A DNA stretch of 26,859 nucleotides, from the NCBI GenBank assembly GCA_046086305.1, contig JBJSXI010000022.1, forward strand, positions 1 to 26,859, written 5' to 3'. A program made the translations under genes and the position numbers. This document shows positions 15,661-22,910 of the stretch, in pieces. This DNA is from UBA668 sp046086305. GTDB lineage: Bacteria; Actinomycetota; Acidimicrobiia; Acidimicrobiales; Ilumatobacteraceae. The notes beneath the pieces are model-generated. The model worked only from the letters and a program-made list of their open reading frames with translations, ran no database searches and was not told where the DNA came from. Numbering within the stretch: position 1 is the first letter of the stretch; each line of letters begins with the position of its first letter.

Positions 15661-17243
15661 CCCCTGCCGATCTGGCCCGCCGCTGGCTGGCCGCCGAACC
15701 CGACGACGACATGCGCGCCGAGATCGTCGACCTGCTCGAGGGACCGGCCGAGGTGCTCGCCGCGCGCTTCACGGGGCGACTGCAGTTCGGCACCGCGGGT
15801 CTGCGCGCTGCGGTGGGTGCGGGCCCACAGCGGATGAACCGCCTCGTCGTGCGTCAGGCGGCGGCGGGCCTCGTCGATCACCTACTCGCGACCGTCCCCG
15901 ACGCGGCGAGCCGCGGCGTCGTGATCGGGTTCGACGTGCGACGCAAGAGCGACACGTTCGCGCTCGACACCGCCAGGGTGTGCGCGGCGCGCGGTGTCCG
16001 GGCGCTGCTGTTCGACGCACCCGTGCCGACGCCGCTCCTCGCCACGAGCATCACCTCGACGGGCGCGGCCGCAGGTGTGATGGTCACCGCGTCGCACAAC
16101 CCGCCGGCCGACAACGGCTACAAGGTCTATCTCGGCACCGGCGCGCAGATCGTGCCGCCGGCCGACGTCGACATTGCAGCGTGCATCGATGTTGTCGACC
16201 CGTGCGACGTCGCGCTCGCCGATCCCGGCCATCCCCTCATCACGACGGTCGGGCCGCCAGAGCGCGCGACGTACCTCGATGCCGTGGCGCATCTGCGCCT
16301 CCGGCCGGACGTCCCCGGCGTGCCGACCGCGTATACGGCACTGCACGGAGTGGGCGGCGACCTGCTGCTCGCGGCCTTCGCTGCGGCTGGCCTGCCGCCA
16401 CCCGTTGTCGTGACCGCGCAGCACACCCCCGACGGCACGTTCCCCACCGTCGACTTCCCGAATCCCGAGGAGCCCGGGGCGATGGATTTGCTGCTCGAGG
16501 TCGCTGCCGCATCGGGCGCAGTGCTCGCGCTGGCGAACGACCCCGACGCCGACCGGCTCGGTGCAGCCATTCCCACGCGCGACGGTGGGTGGCGGCGACT
16601 CGGTGGTGACGAGATCGGATGGCTGCTCGCCGAGCACGTGCTGCGTCACACGAGCGGCGACGATCGACTGGTCGTCACCACACTCGTGTCGTCGTCGATG
16701 CTCGGGCGGATCGCGGCCGACCACGGCGTGACCTGTCTCGAGACGTTCACCGGCTTCAAGTGGATCGCCCACACGGCGCTCAGCCATCCCGAATTGCGTT
16801 TCGTCTTCGGCTACGAGCAGGCACTCGGCTACCTCGTCACCGATCGACCCCTCGACAAGGACGGCATCACCGCCGCGGTGATGCTCGGCGAGGTGGCTGC
16901 GGTCGCCGCCGCCGAGGGGTGCACCCTGCAGGATCGCCTCGATGCACTCGCCGCACGCCACGGCCGCCATGTGATGGTCGAGCGCTCGCTGCGTATGGAT
17001 CCGGTTGCCGCACGGGCCGCCGTCGACCGACTCCGCGCCGATCCACCCGATCACCTCGACGGTCTCGCCGTCACCACCGTCGAGTGGTTCGACGAGGCCG
17101 GACTGCTCCGCCTGCAGTGTGGCGACCGCGTGCGGCTGCAGGTCCGCCCGAGCGGGACCGAACCCAAGGTGAAGCTCTATGCCGAGGGCATCGATGAGGA
17201 TCCGGGGCCCCTCGTCGACCTGCTGGCGGCACGACTCACCTAG
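15657..17243 (+). CDS. Alpha-phosphohexomutase family enzyme (PGM2/PmmB-like; possible phosphopentomutase)
   Basis: A 528-residue four-domain mutase. TASHNP at 144-149 carries the phosphorylated Ser146, DPDADR at 295-300 is the Mg-binding loop, GYEQALGY at 385-392 the sugar-binding loop and RPSGTEPK at 497-504 the phosphate-binding loop. GFKWIA (366-371) and LDKDGI (399-404) mark the PGM2/PgcA/PmmB subgroup rather than the short PMM/PGM type. That subgroup includes glucose-1,6-bisphosphate-dependent enzymes that act on ribose- and deoxyribose-phosphates. M. tuberculosis pmmB lies with deoD, upp and add, a setting like this one, so interconversion of (deoxy)ribose 1- and 5-phosphate is a reasonable role. 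The start overlaps the kinase stop as ATGA, giving translational coupling. Confidence 0.9.
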   Translation: MTPADLARRWLAAEPDDDMRAEIVDLLEGPAEVLAARFTGRLQFGTAGLRAAVGAGPQRMNRLVVRQAAAGLVDHLLATVPDAASRGVVIGFDVRRKSDTFALDTARVCAARGVRALLFDAPVPTPLLATSITSTGAAAGVMVTASHNPPADNGYKVYLGTGAQIVPPADVDIAACIDVVDPCDVALADPGHPLITTVGPPERATYLDAVAHLRLRPDVPGVPTAYTALHGVGGDLLLAAFAAAGLPPPVVVTAQHTPDGTFPTVDFPNPEEPGAMDLLLEVAAASGAVLALANDPDADRLGAAIPTRDGGWRRLGGDEIGWLLAEHVLRHTSGDDRLVVTTLVSSSMLGRIAADHGVTCLETFTGFKWIAHTALSHPELRFVFGYEQALGYLVTDRPLDKDGITAAVMLGEVAAVAAAEGCTLQDRLDALAARHGRHVMVERSLRMDPVAARAAVDRLRADPPDHLDGLAVTTVEWFDEAGLLRLQCGDRVRLQVRPSGTEPKVKLYAEGIDEDPGPLVDLLAARLT

Positions 17244-17246
17244 GAT
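17241..17246 (+). promoter_or_regulatory. -10 hexamer TAGGAT built on the mutase stop codon
   Basis: The TAG stop of the mutase gene begins TAGGAT, which is followed by seven bases and the ATG at 17254. As at 11433, this would give the downstream gene its own leaderless promoter. Confidence 0.4.
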
Positions 17247-17253
17247 TCGTTCC

Positions 17254-18471
17254 ATGCGGCGGATCCATGCACGTCTCCTTGCGGTCGTCACGACCCTCGT
17301 CGTCACGGCCCCCGGTGTCGTGTCGGTGTCGACACCCGCCGCGGCCGACGGGCCGGGCGTCGGTGCGCCGTGGGTCGTCAGCCTCGGCGACTCGTACATC
17401 TCCGGTGAGGCCGGACGGTGGGCGGGGAACAGCAACTCGAGCTCGTCATCGGTCGATGCGGGCGGCGCAGGGGCGTACCTCGATGCGGGTGGTGCGGCCG
17501 AGACGATCCCCGGATGCCACCGTTCGACGGCGGCCGAGATCCACATCGGCGGCGGCGTGAACAGCCTCAACCTCGCCTGCTCGGGCGCGCGTACGACGAG
17601 TCGCCTGTCGGGTGACGGGACCTTCAAGCCGGGTCTCGATTTCTTCGCATCGGGCGCCTATGAGGGTCAGGCGCTGATGCTGCAGAAGTTCGCTGCGGTG
17701 AACAACGTCCGGATGATCGTCGTGTCGATCGGCGGCAACGACTTCAACTTCGCGTCGATCGTCCAACAGTGTGTGACCAACTTCCTCACCTCGCCTTCGT
17801 GGTGGCCGAACTACTGCTACGACGACTCATCGGTCTCGTCGAATTTCAGCTCGGCGAATGTCACGGCACGCACCGCCGACATCAGGACGGCGCTCGAGAA
17901 CGTGAAGCTGGCGATGTCGCGTGCGGGCTACACGACGGCGCAGTACACGATCGTCGTCCAGACCTATCCGTCACCGTTGCCGCCGGGAGCATCGTTCCGC
18001 TACGGCGAGAGCGGGTTCACCCGCCAGTCGACCGGAGGATGCGGGTTCTGGAACCGCGATGCCGACTGGGCCAACTCGACCATGCTGACGCGCATCAACA
18101 GCGCCGTCACGAACGCAGCCACCGGGGCCAATGGCTCGGGCAATGTGAAGGTCCTGAACATCGCTGCGGCACTCAACGGGCGCCGGCTGTGCGAGAAGGG
18201 TGTCGACCTGATGGAGCGCACCGGTCTCGCCAACTGGACGTCGACCGGTGCCGTCGACCGCACCGAGTGGGTCGCCCAGATCCGCACGCTCAGCACCGTC
18301 GGCGGTCCGTACTCGGTCCAGGAGAGCCTGCACCCGAATTGGTGGGGTGCCAAGGCGCTGCGCAACTGCGTGCGTCAGGCGTGGAACGGCGGTGCCCCCA
18401 AGGGCGGATCGTGTACGCAGTCGACAACCGGGCTCACCGCACTCGGTGAGCCGCAGATGCGACTGCGCTGA
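17254..18471 (+). CDS. Secreted SGNH/GDSL hydrolase
   Basis: A 405-residue exported hydrolase. A basic start, a hydrophobic core and a PAAA-DG region predict Sec cleavage near residue 31. SLGDSYISGEAG at 43-54 is block I with nucleophile Ser47; IGGNDFNF has the block III GGND at 160-163; HPNWWG at 360-365 supplies the block V His. The block I form resembles actinobacterial secreted lipases and esterases of the GDSL type. A Ser/Asn-rich insert follows block I, and there are several Cys residues that could form disulfides outside the cell. The substrate is unknown (lipid ester or acetylated polysaccharide). It lies 10 bases after the mutase gene but has its own candidate promoter. Its stop is one base from the upp stop on the other strand. 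Confidence 0.9.
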   Translation: MRRIHARLLAVVTTLVVTAPGVVSVSTPAAADGPGVGAPWVVSLGDSYISGEAGRWAGNSNSSSSSVDAGGAGAYLDAGGAAETIPGCHRSTAAEIHIGGGVNSLNLACSGARTTSRLSGDGTFKPGLDFFASGAYEGQALMLQKFAAVNNVRMIVVSIGGNDFNFASIVQQCVTNFLTSPSWWPNYCYDDSSVSSNFSSANVTARTADIRTALENVKLAMSRAGYTTAQYTIVVQTYPSPLPPGASFRYGESGFTRQSTGGCGFWNRDADWANSTMLTRINSAVTNAATGANGSGNVKVLNIAAALNGRRLCEKGVDLMERTGLANWTSTGAVDRTEWVAQIRTLSTVGGPYSVQESLHPNWWGAKALRNCVRQAWNGGAPKGGSCTQSTTGLTALGEPQMRLR

Positions 18472-18472
18472 G

Positions 18473-19111
18473 TCAGCCGGCCGGCTGGCCGAACTGCCGG
18501 TCGCCGGCGTCGCCGAGACCGGGCACGATGAACGCTCGCTCGTCGAGTCGATCGTCGAGTGCGGCGGTGTACACCGCGAGATCGAGCCCCGACTCCTCGA
18601 GTCGGGCGATCCCCTCGGGTGCCGCGAGCGCGCAGACCACACTGATGGTGCCCGTGGCACCGCGTTCGACGAGCAACTCGCACGTGTGCACGAGTGAACC
18701 TCCCGTGGCGAGCATCGGGTCGAGCACGATGCAGGGACGTCCGACGAGCGTGTCGGGCAGCTTGTTGACATACGGCTTGGGCTGATGGGTCGCCTCGTCG
18801 CGAGCGACGCCGATGAAACCGATGTCGGCGTCGGGGAGCAGCTCCTGTGCTGCGGCGAGGAACCCGAGCCCGGCGCGCAGCACGGGCACGACCACGGGTT
18901 GCACACCGAGGACCCGGGCGGGTGCCTCGGCAAGCGGGGTGGCGACACTCACGAGATGCGTCGGCAGGGTCCGGGTGGCCTCGGCGAGCAGCAATGTGCC
19001 GAGCCGCGACAGCTCCTGGCGGAACAGGGCGTTCGGCGTCGACGTCGACCGCAGTCGACCGAGTGCGTCAGCGATGAGTGGATGATCGACGACGTGGAGA
19101 GCGACCGGCAT
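18473..19111 (-). CDS. upp: Uracil phosphoribosyltransferase Upp
   Basis: A 212-residue cytosolic enzyme that joins uracil to PRPP to give UMP. The PRPP-binding motif CIVLDPMLATGGSLV lies at 127-141. VPVLRAGLGF (75-84) and the C-terminal GDAGDRQFGQ, which closes over uracil, match the family closely, and the length is typical. It lies 18 bases after add on the same strand and is probably the third gene of a PHYHD1-like/add/upp operon. The bases before the ATG (CACACT, six bases upstream) are one base off the TANNNT pattern, so a weak private promoter is possible. No attenuator is visible. Confidence 0.96.
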   Translation of the reverse strand: MPVALHVVDHPLIADALGRLRSTSTPNALFRQELSRLGTLLLAEATRTLPTHLVSVATPLAEAPARVLGVQPVVVPVLRAGLGFLAAAQELLPDADIGFIGVARDEATHQPKPYVNKLPDTLVGRPCIVLDPMLATGGSLVHTCELLVERGATGTISVVCALAAPEGIARLEESGLDLAVYTAALDDRLDERAFIVPGLGDAGDRQFGQPAG

Positions 19112-19129
19112 GAGCCGAGTGTGCCAGAT

Positions 19130-20194
19130 TCACAGCTCGCCGCGGCGAGCCGCGGCGTAGCGGGGCTTGATGACGTCGTTGATCAGGGTGAGGCGTTCGG
19201 GGTGGGGGATGAAAGCGCTCTTCATCGCGTTCACCGTCAGCCACTCGAAGTCGTCGAGTCCCCACCCGAATGCCTCGTGCAGCTGACGCATCTCGTTGGT
19301 CATCGAGGTCGCACTCATGAGGCGGTTGTCGGTGTTCAGCGTCACCCGGAATCGCAGCCGGCGGAGCATCCCGATCGGATGCTCGGCGATGCTGGCGCAC
19401 ACCCCGGTACCGACATTGCTGGTCGGGCACAGCTCGAGGGGGATCCGCCGGTCGCGGACGAATGAGGCGAGCCGACCGAGCTGCTCGTCACCGGGTGGAC
19501 CGGTGATGTCATCGACGATCCGCACCCCGTGACCGAGGCGCTCGGCGCCGCAGAACTGGACGGCCTCCCAGATGCTCGGGAGCCCGAATGCCTCGCCCGC
19601 ATGGATCGTGGTGTGGAAGTTCTCCCGCTGGACGAACTGGAATGCATCGAGGTGGCGGGTGGGGGGATAGCCGGCCTCGGCCCCTGCGATGTCGAAGCCC
19701 ACACAACCCGCATCGCGCCAGCGGACGGCGAGTTGGGCGATCTCGAGACTGCGTGCAGCCGTGCGCATCGCCGAACAGATCAGTCGGATGGTCAGGTCGG
19801 AGTCGGCGGACCCGGAGCGGAAGCCGGTGAGCATCGCCTCGACGACCTCGTCGAGGGTGAGACCCGCCTCGAGGCACAGCTCGGGCGCCATGCGCACCTC
19901 GGCGTACACGACGCCGTCGGCGGCGAGGTCGACCGCACACTCGTGACTCACCCGTTCGATCGCGTCACGGTGCTGCATCACCCCGACGGTGTGGGCGAAG
20001 GTCTCGAGGTAGAGCTCGAGGTCGTTGCGCTTCGCACCCCGATTGAACCATGCGGCCAATTCGTCCGAGTCGTGACTCGGCAGGGCGCGATAGCCGTACT
20101 CGTCAGCCAACTCGATGATCGTCTGCGGGCGGAGCCCTCCGTCGAGGTGGTCGTGGAGCAGGACCTTGGGAAGTCGGGCGATGTCGAGGCTCAT
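19130..20194 (-). CDS. add: Adenosine deaminase
   Basis: A 354-residue metal-dependent deaminase converting adenosine and deoxyadenosine to inosine forms. Zinc ligands are in HDHLDG (His14, His16), HAGE (198-201, His198 ligand and Glu201 proton shuttle) and NTDN (287-290, Asp289 ligand). GHGVRI at 221-226 contains the catalytic His. The NTDNRLMS form, where other ADAs have NTDDP, is what I recall from mycobacterial and Streptomyces enzymes and is not an inactivating change. The ATG at 20194 overlaps the stop of the PHYHD1-like gene (ATGA), so translation is coupled to it; the longer open frame to 20860 is antisense or overlapping and rejected. Together with upp it feeds nucleosides taken up by the nearby importer into nucleotide pools. 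Confidence 0.96.
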   Translation of the reverse strand: MSLDIARLPKVLLHDHLDGGLRPQTIIELADEYGYRALPSHDSDELAAWFNRGAKRNDLELYLETFAHTVGVMQHRDAIERVSHECAVDLAADGVVYAEVRMAPELCLEAGLTLDEVVEAMLTGFRSGSADSDLTIRLICSAMRTAARSLEIAQLAVRWRDAGCVGFDIAGAEAGYPPTRHLDAFQFVQRENFHTTIHAGEAFGLPSIWEAVQFCGAERLGHGVRIVDDITGPPGDEQLGRLASFVRDRRIPLELCPTSNVGTGVCASIAEHPIGMLRRLRFRVTLNTDNRLMSATSMTNEMRQLHEAFGWGLDDFEWLTVNAMKSAFIPHPERLTLINDVIKPRYAAARRGEL

Positions 20195-21078
20195 GCGGCG
20201 CGGCGGTCGAGTCGTCGGAGCGGCAGGTCGGCGCCGCGCTGCAGCCAATTCGACTCGGGATAGGCGGCGGCTGCCGACACACAGTGGAGGCTGTACGCAT
20301 GCCGCGAGACCGACGAGCGGTTGACGTCGCTCCAGTGGGGGAGCAGCCCGTGCAGCACGACGAGGGTGCCGGCCGCGACCTCGAGGGGAACGAGATCCTC
20401 GGGCGGGCTCGGCAGCGGCGCAGCATCGAGGACCTCGAACTCGGTGCCCCTCGCGTCGCCGTCGGGACCTGGGCCGCCGACGCGGCGGAAGCGGCGACGG
20501 AGTGTTGTGCGGTGACCACCCGGGGCCGCCCACAGGCAGCCGTTCTCGAGGGTCGCATCCTCGATCGCGAACCAGAATCCCGTCACCGAGATGGGCTCGG
20601 TGATGAGGAACGTGGCGTCCTGGTGACAGCCGACCTCGCCGCCGATGTGTGGCTGCTTGAAGATGTACATGCTCTGCAGGGCGAGTGCGTCGGCAAGGCC
20701 GATGTCGGCGGCGACCGCCGCGAGCTCGGGGGTGTAGGAGAACGACTCGAACTCGGGCACAAGGTCGTGCATCGCGTGGCCGATCTTGTTGATGCTCAAC
20801 TCCTTGGCCTGCCCGAGCGTTCCGTCGTCGGCGAACGCCTCCTCCTCGAAGAAGCACCACACGCCACGTCCCGAGGCGAGGAAGTCGCGATCACTCACCC
20901 GTGTCTGCTCGGCCGTGGTGAACACCGTCGGCCGCTCGGGGACCTCGAACTCGTCGACGATGCGCAGTGCGGCATCGCGCAGCCGACGACGCGCATCGCT
21001 CGCAGCGAAGTCGGGGACGACGAGGAACCCGTCGCGGTCGTACGCGTCGATCTGATCATCGGAGAGGAAGCTGCCCAT
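20191..21078 (-). CDS. PHYHD1-like Fe(II)/2-oxoglutarate dioxygenase
   Basis: A 295-residue member of the phytanoyl-CoA dioxygenase family. His152 and Asp154 (CHQDATF) and His248 (PHWSDVNRS) form the facial triad for iron, and Arg259 in SVSRHAYSLH should bind 2-oxoglutarate. Several stretches recall the vertebrate protein PHYHD1 rather than true phytanoyl-CoA hydroxylase: SINKIGHAMH (95-104), QSMYIFKQPHIGGEV (135-149), AIEDATLENGCLW (171-183) and the tail SNWLQRGADLP (276-286). PHYHD1 is an active 2OG enzyme whose substrate is, to my knowledge, not settled. The gene is first in an apparent operon with add and upp and overlaps add by four bases (ATGA). A role on a nucleoside, nucleobase or derivative is therefore an inference from context only. 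Confidence 0.92.
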   Translation of the reverse strand: MGSFLSDDQIDAYDRDGFLVVPDFAASDARRRLRDAALRIVDEFEVPERPTVFTTAEQTRVSDRDFLASGRGVWCFFEEEAFADDGTLGQAKELSINKIGHAMHDLVPEFESFSYTPELAAVAADIGLADALALQSMYIFKQPHIGGEVGCHQDATFLITEPISVTGFWFAIEDATLENGCLWAAPGGHRTTLRRRFRRVGGPGPDGDARGTEFEVLDAAPLPSPPEDLVPLEVAAGTLVVLHGLLPHWSDVNRSSVSRHAYSLHCVSAAAAYPESNWLQRGADLPLRRLDRRAA

Positions 21079-21084
21079 ACGTGA

Positions 21085-21090
21085 AGCGTA
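21085..21090 (-). promoter_or_regulatory. -10 hexamer TACGCT for leaderless PHYHD1-like/add/upp transcript
   Basis: On the minus strand TACGCT is followed by six bases and the ATG at 21078. It lies within one arm of the inverted repeat shared with the queF promoter. Confidence 0.5.
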
Positions 21091-21114
21091 GGCGGCGCCC
21101 GCTGGTGGGCCTAC
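21088..21114. promoter_or_regulatory. Inverted repeat linking two back-to-back -10 elements
   Basis: GTAGGC (21088-21093) and GCCTAC (21109-21114) form a perfect six-bp repeat around 15 bases. Each arm contains the TA of one divergent -10, so the -35 zone of each promoter falls on the other's -10. Polymerase or a symmetric regulator at one would interfere with the other. Confidence 0.4.
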
Positions 21115-21117
21115 CCT
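21112..21117 (+). promoter_or_regulatory. -10 hexamer TACCCT for leaderless queF transcript
   Basis: TACCCT is followed by six bases and the ATG at 21124, with no ribosome site. Confidence 0.5.
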
Positions 21118-21123
21118 TGCACC

Positions 21124-21516
21124 ATGCAGTCGCCCGACACCTCCGGTCTCACCGTCCTCGGTGCGACGGTCCGCCACGCCATCGACCATCTCGAGGTCTT
21201 TCCGGCCCCACCGAACGTGGACATCGTCCGATTCCGGACCGACGAACTGGCGTCGATCTGTCCCGTGACCGGACAGCCGGATCTCAGCACGATCGAGATC
21301 GAGTACGAGCCGGCCGGCTCGTGCGTCGAGTCCAAGAGCCTCAAGTTGTACCTGTGGCGCTTCCGCGACCTGGCCATCTTCGCCGAGGCGCTCGCCGCGG
21401 AGATCGCCGGCGAGGTGATGCGCGCCGCTCGTCCGCATCGGGTGACGGTCACGCTCACCCAGCGCCCGCGAGGCGGGATCGAGGTCGAGGCCGTCGCCGA
21501 GTTGACGGCTCGGTGA
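21124..21516 (+). CDS. queF: NADPH-dependent 7-cyano-7-deazaguanine reductase QueF (variant active-site edge)
   Basis: A 130-residue unimodular QueF, which reduces preQ0 to preQ1 for queuosine in tRNA. The thioimide-forming Cys46 and acid Asp53 lie in SICPVTGQPD (44-53), and the NADPH motif ESKSLKLY is at 69-76. Compared with the B. subtilis enzyme, the following segment FRNHGDFHE reads FRDLAIFAE here: the glutamate that contacts substrate is kept (Glu88), but the adjacent His is Ala87 and the earlier His is Leu. PRGGI near 115-119 is retained, and the C-terminus stops about 15-20 residues sooner than in B. subtilis. It is therefore not the archaeal QueF-like amidinotransferase, which lacks the NADPH motif. 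No other queuosine gene is in view. Confidence 0.9.
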   Translation: MQSPDTSGLTVLGATVRHAIDHLEVFPAPPNVDIVRFRTDELASICPVTGQPDLSTIEIEYEPAGSCVESKSLKLYLWRFRDLAIFAEALAAEIAGEVMRAARPHRVTVTLTQRPRGGIEVEAVAELTAR

Positions 21517-21546
21517 CCTCGACGCGGGGCTCGAATCTGCTGCCAG

Positions 21547-21552
21547 TACCAT
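21547..21552 (+). promoter_or_regulatory. -10 hexamer TACCAT for leaderless lat transcript
   Basis: TACCAT is followed by eight bases and the GTG at 21561, which is also the first possible start after an in-frame stop at 21552-21554. This supports GTG over the ATG at 21573. Confidence 0.45.
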
Positions 21553-21560
21553 GAAGAACC

Positions 21561-22856
21561 GTGGGTGACACGATGCGACGACGACCGGTGATGGCCGACT
21601 TCGGGCACGACATCGTCCTCGATCTCGAGAAGAGCCGCAGCCCCTACATCACCGACGCGAACAGCGGGACCGAGTACCTCGACTTCGCGACGTTCTATGC
21701 CTCGAACCCGTTGGGAATGAATCATCCCCTGCTCGTCGACGACCAGGCGTTCATGGCGAAGCTCGCCACCGTGGGGGCGAACAAACCCTCCACTGGCGAC
21801 TTTCGCACCGACGCATTCGAGGACTTCGTGTTGACGTTCACCGAGGTCCTCGGTGATGAACAGCTCGACTACCTCTTCTTCGTCGAGGGTGGGGCGCTCG
21901 CCGTCGAGAACGCACTCAAGGTCGCATTCGACTGGAAGCACCAGAAGAACGAGGCAGCCGGCATCGATGTCGGTGAAGACCTCCAGGCGATGCACCTGCG
22001 TCATGCGTTCCACGGTCGCAGCGGCTACACGATGAGCCTGACCAACACCGACGAGAACAAGATCGCCCGGTTCCCCAAGTTCGACTGGCCCCGGATCGAG
22101 TCGCCCGCCGTCCGCTTCCCCGCCGACGGAACTCTCGAGGCGCTCGAGGACGCCGCCCTCGCCGACGCGCGTGCGTGGTTCGCCGCCCGCCCACATCGGA
22201 TCGCCTGCATCATCGTCGAACCGATCCAGGCCGAGGGTGGCGATCGCCACCTCAGCGAGCGGTTCCTGCGTGGCCTCCAGCAGATCGCCCACGACAACGA
22301 CGCCCTGTTCGTCGTCGACGAGGTCCAGACCGGTGCGGGCACCTGCGGGACCCCGTGGTGCTACCAGCAGCTCGGCCTGCAGCCCGATGTCGTTGCGTTC
22401 GCCAAGAAGGTCCAGGTCGGCGGCGTCATGGCCGGGCGACGCGTCCGCGAGGTCGCCTCGAACGTGTTCGAGAAGTCGGGCCGGATCTCGTCCACCTGGG
22501 GCGGTGGCCTCGTCGACATGGTTCGCTCGACCCGCATCCTGCAACTCGTCGCCGCGCACGACCTGATCGGCAACGCACGTCGCCGGGGCGAAGAGATCGT
22601 CGCCGGTCTCGGGGAGATCGCCGCGACACGCCCAGAGGTCACCCAGGTGCGCGGTCGGGGGCTCATCTGTGCCTTCGACCTGCCGACGACCGCACGACGT
22701 GACGAGATCGTCGACTCACTCGAGCGCGACTGGCACATGCTCGCCCTGAGGTGTGGGCCGCTCACCGTGCGGCTGCGCCCCCCGATGACGGTGGCCGAGG
22801 ATCATGTCGTCGACGCGCTCAGGCGCATCAAGGGCGCCCTCGACGGTCGCGGGTAG
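21561..22856 (+). CDS. lat: L-lysine 6-transaminase (lysine-epsilon aminotransferase)
   Basis: A 431-residue PLP enzyme of class-III aminotransferase fold that moves the epsilon-amino group of lysine to 2-oxoglutarate, giving piperideine-6-carboxylate on the way to 2-aminoadipate. The family-specific pattern is clear: LVLDLEKS-like IVLDLEKS (18-25), FYASNPLGMNHP (45-56), FFVEGGALAVENALK (106-120), DEVQTG (253-258, Asp253 to the pyridine nitrogen) and AFAKKVQVGGVMAG (279-292), which contains the PLP lysine, equivalent to AFGKKTQVCG of M. tuberculosis LAT. In actinobacteria the enzyme serves lysine catabolism, beta-lactam precursor supply or stationary-phase adaptation; no beta-lactam genes are near, so catabolism or stress is likelier. 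queF ends 44 bases upstream, but a separate promoter is present. Confidence 0.95.
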   Translation: MGDTMRRRPVMADFGHDIVLDLEKSRSPYITDANSGTEYLDFATFYASNPLGMNHPLLVDDQAFMAKLATVGANKPSTGDFRTDAFEDFVLTFTEVLGDEQLDYLFFVEGGALAVENALKVAFDWKHQKNEAAGIDVGEDLQAMHLRHAFHGRSGYTMSLTNTDENKIARFPKFDWPRIESPAVRFPADGTLEALEDAALADARAWFAARPHRIACIIVEPIQAEGGDRHLSERFLRGLQQIAHDNDALFVVDEVQTGAGTCGTPWCYQQLGLQPDVVAFAKKVQVGGVMAGRRVREVASNVFEKSGRISSTWGGGLVDMVRSTRILQLVAAHDLIGNARRRGEEIVAGLGEIAATRPEVTQVRGRGLICAFDLPTTARRDEIVDSLERDWHMLALRCGPLTVRLRPPMTVAEDHVVDALRRIKGALDGRG

Positions 22857-22910
22857 CGAGCGCCGTTCGGGATCGATTGAGAGGGGCCGTCCAGCGGATC
22901 TCCGGTGGTG

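Noticed and set aside
15882..17627. A 581-codon minus-strand open frame opposite the mutase and SGNH genes
   Set aside because: It has no recognisable domain and crosses two well-supported genes on the other strand.
20191..21078. Annotation as phytanoyl-CoA hydroxylase acting in branched lipid breakdown
   Set aside because: The distinctive stretches match PHYHD1 rather than PHYH, and the operon contains salvage genes, not lipid genes.
21124..21516. Archaeal QueF-like amidinotransferase as an alternative identity
   Set aside because: The NADPH-binding ESKSLKLY motif and both catalytic residues of the reductase are present.
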